Origin: Kitasatospora sp. GP82
GTDB lineage: Bacteria > Actinomycetota > Actinomycetes > Streptomycetales > Streptomycetaceae
Direction: 5' to 3'
DNA length: 64,000 nucleotides
Assembly (NCBI RefSeq): GCF_029892105.1
Contig: NZ_JARZAJ010000028.1
Coordinates: 28,686 to 92,685 of the forward strand
A program made the position numbers and the translations under genes. The number at the start of each line of letters is the position of its first letter. The first letter of the stretch is position 1. This document shows positions 35,527-45,349 of the stretch, in pieces. The notes under the pieces were generated by a model. That model searched no databases. It had not been told where the DNA came from and saw only the letters and a program-made list of their open reading frames with translations.

Positions 35527-35549
35527 AGTATCTCGCTCAGCGAGATACT
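35527..35549. promoter_or_regulatory. 23-bp perfect palindrome, MarR operator
   Basis: AGTATCTCGCT-C-AGCGAGATACT, arms of 11 bp with one central base, in the 91-base gap between the divergent MarR and hydrolase genes. It is of the ATCTCG/CGAGAT class used by MarR repressors. Confidence 0.8.
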
Positions 35550-35580
35550 CGCTCGGCAACCTATTTCCTGGGGGCGTCCC

Positions 35581-36429
35581 GTGTCCGAAGACCTGACTCG
35601 CTTTCACGCGGCGTACGACGCCGTCCTCGACCGCTGGCCCGTGCCCGTCGAGCGGCTGGACCTGACGTCGGCTTACGGCACCACCCGCGTCACCGCATGC
35701 GGCCCGGTGGACGGCGAGCCACTGGTTCTGCTGCACGGCGGCGGGACCACCTCGACGGTGTGGTTCGCCAATGCGGCCGACCTGAGCCGCACTCGGCGCG
35801 TCTACGCCGTCGACCGGATCGGTGAGGCAGGCCGCAGCGTGCCCGGGGAGCGCCCCATCCGGTCCGTCGACGATCTCCTCGACTGGCTGGACGGCGTGCT
35901 CGACGGCCTCGGCCTGGACCGGACCGACCTGTGCGGGCACTCGTACGGCGGATGGATCGCCCTCACGTACGCGCTGCGCGCACCAAAACGGGTCCGCAGG
36001 CTCGCCCTCCTCGAGCCCACCCAGTGCTTCGCCGGGTTCAAGCCCGGGTACCTGCTGCGCGCCCTTCCGATGCTCGTACGGCCCACCGCCCAGCGGGCCC
36101 GCGCGTTCCTCGCCCGGGAGACGGACGGCGTGGAGGTCGACCCCGCCTGGCTGGACCTGTACGGGCTCGCGGCCGAGTTCCCGCACACCAAGGTCATCGT
36201 GGGCAGGCGCCCGCGGCCCCGGCAGCTGCGGGCCTCGGCCGTACCGACGCTGGTGCTGCTTGCCGGGGCCAGCAGGACACACGACATCCGGCGCGTCGAG
36301 GCGGTGGCGCGGCTGCACCTGCCGCACGTCGAGACCGCGGTACTCCCCGGGCTCGCGCACCACGGCGTCCCCTTCCTCCAGGCCTGTGCACTCGACCGCG
36401 CGATCCTCGGTTTCCTCGACAGGCCGTGA
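35581..36429 (+). CDS. alpha/beta hydrolase
   Basis: A 282-residue cytoplasmic alpha/beta-hydrolase. The oxyanion region is PLVLLHGGGTTSTVWFANAA (about residues 47-66). The nucleophile elbow is LCGHSYGGWIALTYAL with Ser at about 122, the acid comes after TLVLLAGASRTHD, and the His is in LPGLAHHGVPF near the C-terminus. The substrate is not predictable; esterase or C-C hydrolase activity is possible. The GTG start lies seven bases after GGGGG. Expression is probably controlled by the divergent MarR protein through the palindrome in the shared promoter. Confidence 0.87.
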   Translation: MSEDLTRFHAAYDAVLDRWPVPVERLDLTSAYGTTRVTACGPVDGEPLVLLHGGGTTSTVWFANAADLSRTRRVYAVDRIGEAGRSVPGERPIRSVDDLLDWLDGVLDGLGLDRTDLCGHSYGGWIALTYALRAPKRVRRLALLEPTQCFAGFKPGYLLRALPMLVRPTAQRARAFLARETDGVEVDPAWLDLYGLAAEFPHTKVIVGRRPRPRQLRASAVPTLVLLAGASRTHDIRRVEAVARLHLPHVETAVLPGLAHHGVPFLQACALDRAILGFLDRP

Positions 36430-36704
36430 CCCGGCGGCAGCGGGCTCCCGAGGGCGCGCGGCAGACCTCTCCCGACGCTCTTCAGGGGACGTGGAGCTCG
36501 CGACGGCGGGCGGCTTCCTGCTCATCGCCGGCTCCGCCCAGGAGATCCGCCGCCGGGTCCTAGGCGACGGCTGAGCAGCCTCGGATGCACTCGGCCGTGG
36601 CTCCGGCGTCCGCTCTCGCGGGCCTCTGGCCCACGGCTGCGCAGCGCGGCATGATGGCGGTCCCGGACGGCGGGGGCCGTCCCCAGAGGAGAGGACTGCG
36701 TGCG

Positions 36705-37490
36705 GTGGCAAACGAGCCGGTCAGGGTCGAACAGGCGGGACGGGTAAGGACGGTGATCCTCTCCCGCCCCGCCGCGCGCAACGCCGTGGACGGCGCCACC
36801 GCAGCCGCGCTCACCGCGGCGTTCGAGGACTTCGAGAAGGACGACACCGCCTCGGTCGCGGTGCTGTGGGGCGAGGGCGGCACCTTCTGCGCGGGTGCGG
36901 ACCTCAAGGCCGTCGGGACCGAGCGGGCCAATCGCCTCGACGCCCGGGGCGCGGGTCCCATGGGACCGACCAGGCTTCGGCTGAGCAAGCCGGTGATCGC
37001 CGCCGTCGCGGGACACGCCGTCGCCGGAGGACTGGAGCTGGCCCTCTGGTGCGACCTCCGGGTGGCCGCCGAGGACGCCGTGTTCGGCGTGTTCTGCCGC
37101 CGTTGGGGAGTACCGCTCATCGACGGCGGCACCGTACGGCTGCCACGCCTGATCGGCACCAGCAGGGCGATGGACCTCATCCTCACCGGCCGGCCGGTGG
37201 ACGCCGAGGAAGCCCATCGGATCGGCCTGGCCAACCGGGTCGTACCCACCGGTCGGGAACGTGCGGCCGCCGAGCAACTGGCCTCCCAGCTCAGCCACTT
37301 CCCGCAGACCTGTCTGCGCCACGACCGGCTGTCGGTGCTCGAACAGGACGGGCTGCCGGAGGCCCACGCCATGGCCAACGAGTGGCGTCACGGCGCCGTC
37401 TCGCTCGCGGCCGACACCACGGCCGGAGCGGCCCGCTTCACGGCCGGAGCCGGACGCCACGGCTCGTTCGACCACACCCGCACGGACTGA
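36705..37490 (+). CDS. enoyl-CoA hydratase/isomerase (crotonase) family protein
   Basis: A 261-residue crotonase-fold enzyme acting on an acyl-CoA thioester. The oxyanion-hole segments are GEGGTFCAGADLKAVG (about residues 60-75) and AAVAGHAVAGGLELALWCDL (about 100-120). The second catalytic acid is expected in RWGVPLIDGGTVRLPRLIG. The full length is usual. GTG 36705 was chosen over the upstream ATG because AGAGGAGAGG (36686-36695) precedes it. No other beta-oxidation gene adjoins it, although an acyl-CoA ligase lies at 28-29.6 kb, so its pathway is open. Confidence 0.88.
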   Translation: MANEPVRVEQAGRVRTVILSRPAARNAVDGATAAALTAAFEDFEKDDTASVAVLWGEGGTFCAGADLKAVGTERANRLDARGAGPMGPTRLRLSKPVIAAVAGHAVAGGLELALWCDLRVAAEDAVFGVFCRRWGVPLIDGGTVRLPRLIGTSRAMDLILTGRPVDAEEAHRIGLANRVVPTGRERAAAEQLASQLSHFPQTCLRHDRLSVLEQDGLPEAHAMANEWRHGAVSLAADTTAGAARFTAGAGRHGSFDHTRTD

Positions 37491-37656
37491 CGGGCCGTCG
37501 GCATCCCGCACGTGACGACCGCTGACCCGGACGGATGACCCGTCGGGCGCGGTGGTGAGCGCCCCCGCCCGCCGGTGCCTAGCGTGGGCGGGCGCGACCG
37601 CCGCACCCGCAGTCGCATCCGAGCGATGCTCCCTACCACCTTGAAGGACAGGTGAC

Positions 37657-38208
37657 ATGACGACCTCACTCGACGAACTGACCGGCTCGTACGTGCTGGA
37701 TCCGGCCCACACCCGGATCGGCTTCGTGGCCCGGCATGCCATGGTGACCAAGGTCCACGGGGCGTTCAAGGAGTTCGAGGGCACCGCGCGGCTCGACGGA
37801 ACGGACCCCACCCGCTCCTGGGCCAAGGTGACGATCAGTGCGGCGAGCATCGACACCGGGAATGAGCAGCGCGACGGCCATCTGCGCACCAACGACTTCC
37901 TCGACGCCCCGAACTTCCCCCAGATCACCTTTGTCTCCGCCGGCGTGGAGCGCCTGGGCGACACCGAGTTCCGTCTCAACGGCGAACTGACGATCAAGGA
38001 CACCATCCGGCCGGTCGGCATCGACTTCGAGTACACCGGAAGCGCCCGCGACCCCTCCGGCAACTTCCGTGTCGGCTTCGAGGGTTCGGTGACCATCAGC
38101 CGCAAGGACTTCGGCATCACCTGGAACGCCCCGCTCGAAAGCGGCGGCGTACTCGTCGGCGACAAGGTCGTCCTGGAGTTCGACGTATCGGCGATCAAGC
38201 AGGAGTGA
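37657..38208 (+). CDS. YceI family protein
   Basis: A 183-residue lipocalin-like protein of the YceI family (isoprenoid-binding in structurally known members). The opening GSYVLDPAHTRIGFVARHAM, the middle SFKEFEG-type strand (here AFKEFEGTARLDG) and the closing ISRKDFGITWNAPLESGGVL are the three family blocks. There is no signal peptide, so it is cytoplasmic as in most actinobacterial copies. The start ATG 37657 has AAGGACAGG upstream. The following ribokinase gene begins 76 bases later in the same direction. Confidence 0.93.
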   Translation: MTTSLDELTGSYVLDPAHTRIGFVARHAMVTKVHGAFKEFEGTARLDGTDPTRSWAKVTISAASIDTGNEQRDGHLRTNDFLDAPNFPQITFVSAGVERLGDTEFRLNGELTIKDTIRPVGIDFEYTGSARDPSGNFRVGFEGSVTISRKDFGITWNAPLESGGVLVGDKVVLEFDVSAIKQE

Positions 38209-38283
38209 CTCCGTTCCCGACAGCGTCGGCGGCCCGCCGCGCACTCCCAGGCCGTCGGAACGACGGGAACGGCGAGGGGGACA

Positions 38284-39246
38284 ATGAGCGGCATGGACGA
38301 AAACGTGATCGTGGTCGGCAGTCTCAACATGGATCTCACCGTCCGGGTGCCACGGCTGCCCACCCCCGGCGAGACCGTCTCCGGGGCGGACGCCGTCCAG
38401 GGCGCCGGGGGCAAGGGAGCCAACCAGGCCGTCGCGGCCGCCCGCCTCGGTGGCCGGGTCCGCCTGGTCGGCCTGGTCGGTGACGACGGCTTCGGCAACG
38501 AGCTGCGGCACAACCTGCGCGCCGAGGGAGTCGACGAGAGGGCCGTCGGCACGCTGCCGGGCATCGCAACAGGCCTGGCCCTGATCGTCGTTCAGCAGGA
38601 CGGCGAGAATGCCATCACCCTGGCTCCCGGAGCCAATCGGCAGTTGGACGAAGCCGCGCTGGCCCGGCTGACCGACGGCGACCCGGCCCGGTACGCGGCG
38701 CACGCCGACGTGATGCTGCTCCAGCTCGAAGTGCCGGTGACCACCGTGCTGGCGGCCGCCCGCAGCGCCCGCTCGGTGGGCGTACCGACCGTGCTCAACG
38801 CCGCCCCGCTGCCGCCGTTCGACCAGCACCTGCGCGAACTCCTCGGCGAGAGCGACGTCCTGGTGGTCAACGAGACCGAGGCCGTCGCCCTGCTCGCGGG
38901 CGCAGGGCTCACCTCCGAGGACTCCTGGCCGCACCGTGCGGCCGCACTGCGCAGCCTCGGCCCCGATCTGGTGGTCATCACCCTGGGCGCGGCCGGCGCC
39001 GTCGCGGCGGACGGCGAAGGGCCACTGGCGCAGCCCGGCTTTCCGGTCGAGGCCGTCGACACCGTCGGGGCCGGCGACTCGTTCTGCGCCGGACTGGCCT
39101 TGGCCCTGGCCGCCCGAAGCACACCGGCAGAGGCGCTGCGCCGCGCCTGCGCGGCCGGGGCACTCGCCACCGTCGGAACCGGCGCCCAGGCCGCGCTGCC
39201 CACCACGGCCGAGGTCGACCACCTCATCGCCTCGTCGGCGAACTGA
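38284..39246 (+). CDS. rbsK: ribokinase
   Basis: A 320-residue PfkB-family carbohydrate kinase. It opens VIVVGSLNMDLTVRVPRLPT and carries the first PfkB signature GAGGKGANQAVAAARLGG (about residues 40-57). The second signature DTVGAGDSFCAGLALAL (about 258-274) holds the catalytic Asp and anion hole. The ATP-facing VVNETEA (N-x-x-E) is at about 197. Similarity to ribokinases is strongest in the GGKGANQA block. It probably makes ribose 5-phosphate from ribose with ATP. No ribose transporter is next to it. The start is ATG 38284 after GAGGGGGA. Confidence 0.88.
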   Translation: MSGMDENVIVVGSLNMDLTVRVPRLPTPGETVSGADAVQGAGGKGANQAVAAARLGGRVRLVGLVGDDGFGNELRHNLRAEGVDERAVGTLPGIATGLALIVVQQDGENAITLAPGANRQLDEAALARLTDGDPARYAAHADVMLLQLEVPVTTVLAAARSARSVGVPTVLNAAPLPPFDQHLRELLGESDVLVVNETEAVALLAGAGLTSEDSWPHRAAALRSLGPDLVVITLGAAGAVAADGEGPLAQPGFPVEAVDTVGAGDSFCAGLALALAARSTPAEALRRACAAGALATVGTGAQAALPTTAEVDHLIASSAN

Positions 39247-39416
39247 GCCGATCCGTCGCGGCGCTCTCTCTCGGCGGACCCGTCGACGCGGCAACTGCGC
39301 GTGGTCGCGGGCGGCGGGCGGACCGGCCGATCGGGTGACCCCGCAGCCGGGGCTCGGCCGGGCGGCGGATCGCGTGCGTCACGATCCGTAGCAGGCCGGG
39401 CGACCCGGAGGTCGAA

Positions 39417-41126
39417 ATGCGGATTCTGCTCGTCGCGAGCGCGTTCAACAGTCTGACTCAGCGTGTCTTCGCCGAACTGCGCGAGCGCGGGCACCTGATG
39501 GCGGTGCACCTGGGCCCCGGGGAGGAGCCGCTGCGCGAGGCCGTTCGCCGCCACGCGCCGGACCTCCTGCTGGCGCCCATGCTGAAGTCCGTCATCCCCA
39601 GGGACATCTGGTCCGCGCACACCTGTCTGGTCGTCCACCCGGGTCCGCCGGGCGACCGTGGCCCGTCCTCGCTGGACTGGGCCGTTCACGAAGGCGCCGT
39701 GCGGTGGGGTGTGACGGTGCTTCAGGCGGACGAGGTGATGGACGGCGGCGCCGTCTGGGCGACGGCCGACTGCTCCATGCCTCCGGTGGGCAAGAGCGAG
39801 CTGTACCGCAACGAGGTGGCGGACGCCGCGCTGGAGGCAGTCCTGCTCGCCGTGGAGCGTTTCGCCTCCGGCACGTACGAGCCGCGCCCGCAGCGCGGCC
39901 CGGCCTGGCACGCCGCCGACCACACCCGGCCGTACTTCGCTCAAGGCCTGCGGCGTATCGACTGGGCGAGGGAGCCGACGGCCGCGGTGGTGCGCAAGCT
40001 GCGGGCGGCGGACTCCCAGCCCGGGGTGCTGGACCGGCTCCTCGGCGGCGAGTGGTATCTGCACGGAGGCCATCCCGAGGGCGAACTGCGCGGCCGCCCG
40101 GGCGAGTTGCTGGCGTCCCGGGCCGGCGCCGTCTGCCGGGCGACGGTGGACGGCGCGGTGTGGATCCCGGAGCTGCGGCCGCGCCGGGCACCCGGCAGCC
40201 CGGAGACGTTCAAGCTGCCCGCGACCCTCGCGCTGGCCCGGGTCCTCGGCGAGCGGGCGCCCCGGCTTCCCGAGCTGCCCGCCCCGCTGAGCCTGCCCGA
40301 GGGCCGCCGGACCTGGACGGACCTCGGCTACCGCGAGGACGGCCCGGTGGGCTTCCTGCACTTCTCCTTCCCCGGCGGTGCGATGAGCACCTCCCACTGC
40401 CGAAGGCTGCTGGACGCGTACCGCTTCGCCTGCTCCCGACCGACCTCCGTACTGGTCCTGGGCGGCGGGCGGGACTTCTTCTCCAACGGCATCCACCTCA
40501 ATGTGATCGAGGCCGCGACCGACCCCGGACAGGAGTCCTGGGACAACCTCCAGGCGATGAACGACCTGGTGGCGGCCGTGCTCACCACGACCGACCGGCT
40601 GGTGGTCTCCGCGCTCGGCGGCAATGCGGCCGCGGGCGGCGCGATGCTGGCACTGGCCGCGGACGAGGTCTGGTGCCGTCACGGGGCGCTGCTCAACCCG
40701 CACTACCGTCTGATGGGCCTGCACGGCTCGGAGTACTGGACGTACACGCTGCCGCGCCGGGTCGGCGAGACCACGGCACGGCGGCTCACCGAGCAGGCGC
40801 TGCCCCTCACCGCCGGGGCGGCGCAGGAGCTGGGCCTGGTGGACCGGGTGATCCCGTGCGGCCCGCAGATCTTCGGCTCCGCGGTGGGGCGGTTCGCCGC
40901 TCTGCTGGCCGCCTCGGCACGGTTGCAGGAGCGGATCGCCGTGAAGAAGGCCGCCCGGGAGCGCGACGAGGCGGTCCGTCCGCTGGCCGGCCACCGGGCT
41001 GCGGAGCTGGACCTGATGCGGCGGAGCTTCTTCGAGCCCGGCGAGCCGTACCACGCCCTGCGGTCGGCCTTCGTACGCAAGCAGCCGGTCGTCGGTGCGC
41101 CACCGCAGCTGTCCGGGCTCCGCTGA
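39417..41126 (+). CDS. hypX: hydrogenase maturation factor HypX (HoxX)
   Basis: A 569-residue two-domain protein. The N-terminal half is a formyltransferase-like domain: MRILLVASAFNSLTQRVF opening and CLVVHPGPPGDRGPSSLDWA with the HPGPxGDRG folate/formyl site at about residues 73-82. The C-terminal half (about 310-560) is a crotonase-like domain (VLVLGGGRDFFSNGIHLN; VVSALGGNAAAGGAMLAL). In studied systems HypX makes the CO ligand of the [NiFe] site from formyl-tetrahydrofolate through formyl-CoA, allowing hydrogenase assembly in air. It heads the hydrogenase cluster, 141 bases before the small subunit; GGAGG at 39406-39410 precedes the ATG. An aerobic hydrogenase fits this. Confidence 0.93.
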   Translation: MRILLVASAFNSLTQRVFAELRERGHLMAVHLGPGEEPLREAVRRHAPDLLLAPMLKSVIPRDIWSAHTCLVVHPGPPGDRGPSSLDWAVHEGAVRWGVTVLQADEVMDGGAVWATADCSMPPVGKSELYRNEVADAALEAVLLAVERFASGTYEPRPQRGPAWHAADHTRPYFAQGLRRIDWAREPTAAVVRKLRAADSQPGVLDRLLGGEWYLHGGHPEGELRGRPGELLASRAGAVCRATVDGAVWIPELRPRRAPGSPETFKLPATLALARVLGERAPRLPELPAPLSLPEGRRTWTDLGYREDGPVGFLHFSFPGGAMSTSHCRRLLDAYRFACSRPTSVLVLGGGRDFFSNGIHLNVIEAATDPGQESWDNLQAMNDLVAAVLTTTDRLVVSALGGNAAAGGAMLALAADEVWCRHGALLNPHYRLMGLHGSEYWTYTLPRRVGETTARRLTEQALPLTAGAAQELGLVDRVIPCGPQIFGSAVGRFAALLAASARLQERIAVKKAARERDEAVRPLAGHRAAELDLMRRSFFEPGEPYHALRSAFVRKQPVVGAPPQLSGLR

Positions 41127-41267
41127 CTTCCCCGGACGGCTGCGCCGGGTGGCGCGGACGGCCGTAACCGTTTCGGCCCTCTCACCGGCGCATCGGTGCC
41201 AAGGGCCTGTTAGTAAGTCATTGGGTCCGTTATGCCGGGCTCATCCCCTTTTCGAGGAGGCATCCTC

Positions 41268-42326
<1,059 letters not shown>

Positions 42327-42429
42327 CACCTCCGGCGCCGCACGCGTCCCGCGTGCGGCGCCCTTCGCTTGTCCGAAGAGCAGAAGACCTGAAGTCCCGA
42401 AGAACCTGAAGAAGGGCGCGACACAGACG

Positions 42430-44214
42430 ATGGCACCGACGACGAGGGCGGCCGACGAAGGCAACGGCCTGGTGGAGATGTCCTGGGATCCGATCACCCG
42501 GATCGTGGGCAGTCTGGGAATCCACACGAAGATCGACTTCAAGCAGAAGCGCGTCGCGGAGTGCTACAGCACCTCGTCGGTCTTCCGCGGGTACAGCGTC
42601 TTCATGCGCGGCAAGGACCCGCGCGACGCGCACTTCATCACCAGTCGGATCTGCGGTATCTGCGGCGACAACCACGCGACCTGCTCGGTGTACACGCAGA
42701 ACATGGCGTACGGGGTGAAGCCCCCTCACCTGGGCGAGTGGATCATCAATCTGGGCGAGTCGGCCGAGTACATGTTCGACCACAACATCTTCCAGGAGAA
42801 CCTGGTCGGGGTCGACTACTGCGAGAAGATGGTCCGCGAGACCAACCCGGGCGTACTGGAACTCGCCGAGCGCACCGAGGCGCCGCACGCCGGGGACCAC
42901 GGGTACCGGACCATCGCCGACATCATGCGCGCGCTCAACCCGATCGAGGGCGAGTTCTACCGCGAGGCGCTCCAGGTCAGCCGCTACACCCGGGAGATGT
43001 TCTGCCTGATGGAGGGCCGCCATGTGCACCCCTCCACGCTGTACGCGGGCGGTGTGGGCACGGTCGCCACCATCCAGCTCTTCACCGACTACCTGACCCG
43101 CCTGATGCGCTACGTCGAGTTCATGAAGCGGGTCGTCCCGCTGCACGACGACCTGTTCGACTTCTTCTACGAAGCGCTGCCCGGCTACGAGGAGGTAGGC
43201 CGCCGGCGCATCATGCTCGGCTGCTGGGGCGCTCTCAACGACCCCGACCACTGCGACTTCACGTACCGCAACATGACCGACTGGGGACGGAAGATGTACG
43301 TCACCCCCGGCATCATCGTGGACGGCAAGCTGGTCACCAACGACCTCACCGAGATCAACCTCGGCATCCGGATCCTGCTCGGCAGCTCCTACTACCAGGA
43401 CTGGCAGGGGAAGGAGCAGTTCGTCACGCACGACCCGCTGGGCAACCCCGTGGATCCCAGACACCCGTGGAACCAGCACACCATCCCCGCCCCGCAGAAG
43501 CGGAACTTCGACGACAAGTACAGCTGGGTGATGTCCCCGCGCTGGTTCGACGGCAAGGACTACCTGGCGCTGGACACCGGTGGCGGCCCGATCGCCCGGC
43601 TCTGGTCCACCGCGCTGTCCGGGCTGGTCGACATCGGCTACGTCAAGGCGACCGGCCACAGCGTGCAGATCAACCTGCCGCGCACCATGACCAAGCCGGA
43701 GACCACCTTCGAGTGGAAGATCCCCCGGTGGAGCAACGCCCTCGAACGCAACCGCGCACGCACCTACTTCCAGGCGTACAGTGCCGCCGCCGCGCTGTAC
43801 TTCACCGAGCGTGCGCTGGCCGAGGTCCGCGCCGGACGCACCCAGACCTGGGAGAAGTTCGAGGTGCCGGACGAGAGTATCGGCTGCGGCTTCACCGAGG
43901 CCGTGCGCGGCGTGCTCTCGCACCACATGGTGATCCGGGAGGGCAAGATCGCCAACTACCACCCGTACCCGCCGACCCCGTGGAACGCCAGCGTCCGCGA
44001 CAGCTACGGCACACCGGGACCGTACGAGGACGCGGTGCAGAACACCCCGATCTTCGAGGAGAACAGCCCCGAGAACTTCAAGGGCATCGACATCATGCGG
44101 GCCGTGCGCAGCTTCGACCCCTGTCTGCCGTGCGGTGTGCACATGTACGTCGGCGGTGGCCGCACCGTGCAGAAGATGCATGTCCCCACCGGCCTGAGCG
44201 GGCTGGGCGGATGA
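42430..44214 (+). CDS. hhyL: group 1h [NiFe]-hydrogenase large subunit
   Basis: A 594-residue catalytic subunit carrying the Ni-Fe site. Nickel ligands are in the L1 motif RICGICGDNHAT (Cys75, Cys78) and the L2 motif DPCLPCGVH (Cys565, Cys568). A 23-residue extension follows His571 (MYVGGGRTVQ...) and must be cut off by the endopeptidase encoded at 47375-47941 after nickel is inserted. Other conserved blocks are DPITRIVGSLGIH near the start and EGKIANYHPYPPTPWNAS before L2. It reads about 100 bases after hhyS, and its stop overlaps the NifU-like gene (ATGA). Full-length with all ligands present, so active enzyme is expected. Confidence 0.95.
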   Translation: MAPTTRAADEGNGLVEMSWDPITRIVGSLGIHTKIDFKQKRVAECYSTSSVFRGYSVFMRGKDPRDAHFITSRICGICGDNHATCSVYTQNMAYGVKPPHLGEWIINLGESAEYMFDHNIFQENLVGVDYCEKMVRETNPGVLELAERTEAPHAGDHGYRTIADIMRALNPIEGEFYREALQVSRYTREMFCLMEGRHVHPSTLYAGGVGTVATIQLFTDYLTRLMRYVEFMKRVVPLHDDLFDFFYEALPGYEEVGRRRIMLGCWGALNDPDHCDFTYRNMTDWGRKMYVTPGIIVDGKLVTNDLTEINLGIRILLGSSYYQDWQGKEQFVTHDPLGNPVDPRHPWNQHTIPAPQKRNFDDKYSWVMSPRWFDGKDYLALDTGGGPIARLWSTALSGLVDIGYVKATGHSVQINLPRTMTKPETTFEWKIPRWSNALERNRARTYFQAYSAAAALYFTERALAEVRAGRTQTWEKFEVPDESIGCGFTEAVRGVLSHHMVIREGKIANYHPYPPTPWNASVRDSYGTPGPYEDAVQNTPIFEENSPENFKGIDIMRAVRSFDPCLPCGVHMYVGGGRTVQKMHVPTGLSGLGG

Positions 44215-44705
44215 GCGCGGAGCAGACCGGGCTGCGGGTGCAGGAGATGCTGGACTCACTGGCGGACTCCGGGCAGGCGGAAGCCGCCGAGGCGCTGGTG
44301 CGGGAGCTGATGGCCTTCTACGGCGCCGGTCTGGCCCGGCTCGTGGAGCTGCTCCCGCCGGGCGCGCTGGCCCCGCTGCTCGACGACCAGGCGGTGGCCG
44401 GGCTGCTGGTCCTGCACGAGCTGCACCCCGAGGACGTCGGCACCCGGATCGCGCGGGCGCTGTCCGCCCTGCCGGAACACCCCGTCGAGGTGGTGGACTT
44501 CGACCCCTCCCGGGGCAGGTTGACGATCCGTCAGCCGTCCGGCGGCGCGTGCGGCTGTGCGTCCACGGCGCAGGCCGCCGTGGAGGCCGTCGAGGCCCTG
44601 CTCTCCTGCCATGCCCCCGAGGTGGCGGCCGTGGAGCTGGAGCGGGCCCCCGGTCCGCTGCTGCAGATCGGCACCCGCCCGCCCGCCGTGGCGGAGGTCC
44701 GGTGA
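44211..44705 (+). CDS. NifU-like protein of the hydrogenase cluster
   Basis: A 164-residue protein. Residues 1-95 are helical and leucine-rich (EALVRELMAFYGAGLARLVE). Residues 98-150 look like a NifU C-terminal Fe-S scaffold domain: PVEVVDFDPSRGRLTIRQ, then GGACGCASTAQAAVEAVEAL, ending in VAAVELERAP. The scaffold usually has Cys-x-x-Cys; here the DNA gives Cys-Gly-Cys, plus a third Cys in LLSCHAPEV. Position between the structural and accessory genes suggests a role in Fe-S delivery to the hydrogenase or as an electron carrier from it. It overlaps hhyL by four bases and the next gene by four. Confidence 0.75.
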   Translation: MSAEQTGLRVQEMLDSLADSGQAEAAEALVRELMAFYGAGLARLVELLPPGALAPLLDDQAVAGLLVLHELHPEDVGTRIARALSALPEHPVEVVDFDPSRGRLTIRQPSGGACGCASTAQAAVEAVEALLSCHAPEVAAVELERAPGPLLQIGTRPPAVAEVR

Positions 44706-45349
44706 GCGTACGCCAGATCGCCCGGCCGGGCACGGCGCTGCTGCGGCGGCTGCGGGAGCCCGCGCCGCCGCAGCCGGAGCGCTGCGCGTTCTGCGGTCTT
44801 CAGCTGCCGCCCGGCCACCGGCACGTGGTGGACACCGAGGAGCGGGCCCTCGCCTGCACCTGTACGGCCTGCGCCATGCTGTTCCAGCAGCCGGGCGCCG
44901 CCGACGGCCGCTATCGCAAGGTACCGGACCGCTGCCTCGCCGACCCCGCGCACGAGTTGGACGACACCGCCTGGGAGTCCCTGCGGATCCCGGTCTCCAC
45001 CGTGTTCTTCTTCCGCAACGCGGTGCTTGACCGGCTGGTCGCGCTCTATCCCAGTCCGGCCGGGCCCACGGAGAGCGAGCTCGACCCGCAGACCTGGGAG
45101 GCCGTGCTCGGTGGCAGCAGGCTGGCCGCGCTGCTGGAACCCGATGTGGAGGCACTGCTGCTCCGCCGGGCCGCGGGCCGCTCCCAGTGCTTCCTGGTGC
45201 CGATCGACATCTGCTACGAGCTGGTCGGACGGATGCGCCTGCACTGGCAGGGCTTCGACGGCGGGGCGAAGGCGCAGGCGGAGTTGGAGGCGTTCTTCGG
45301 CCGGGTGCAGGAGCGCTCGCGGGCGCTGCCCGAGGACGGTGCGTCATGA
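44702..45349 (+). CDS. DUF5947 family protein
   Basis: A 215-residue soluble protein always found, as far as I know, with actinobacterial hydrogenases. Near the N-terminus it has a four-cysteine metal site, ERCAFCGLQL and about 25 residues later ALACTCTACAMLF, which should bind zinc or an Fe-S/rubredoxin-type iron. The rest is an alpha/beta domain with SLRIPVSTVFFFRN and SQCFLVPIDICYELVGRMRL. The metal site makes it a candidate for electron transfer or for a maturation step specific to group 1h, but no function is proven. GTGA overlaps on both sides indicate coupled translation. Confidence 0.8.
   Translation: MSVRQIARPGTALLRRLREPAPPQPERCAFCGLQLPPGHRHVVDTEERALACTCTACAMLFQQPGAADGRYRKVPDRCLADPAHELDDTAWESLRIPVSTVFFFRNAVLDRLVALYPSPAGPTESELDPQTWEAVLGGSRLAALLEPDVEALLLRRAAGRSQCFLVPIDICYELVGRMRLHWQGFDGGAKAQAELEAFFGRVQERSRALPEDGAS

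Noticed and set aside
41183..41235. Promoter of hhyS around a small CACCG/CGGTG hairpin and the AT-richer TTAGTAAGTCATTGG
   Set aside because: No -35/-10 pair with good spacing could be defined, so it was not listed as a feature.
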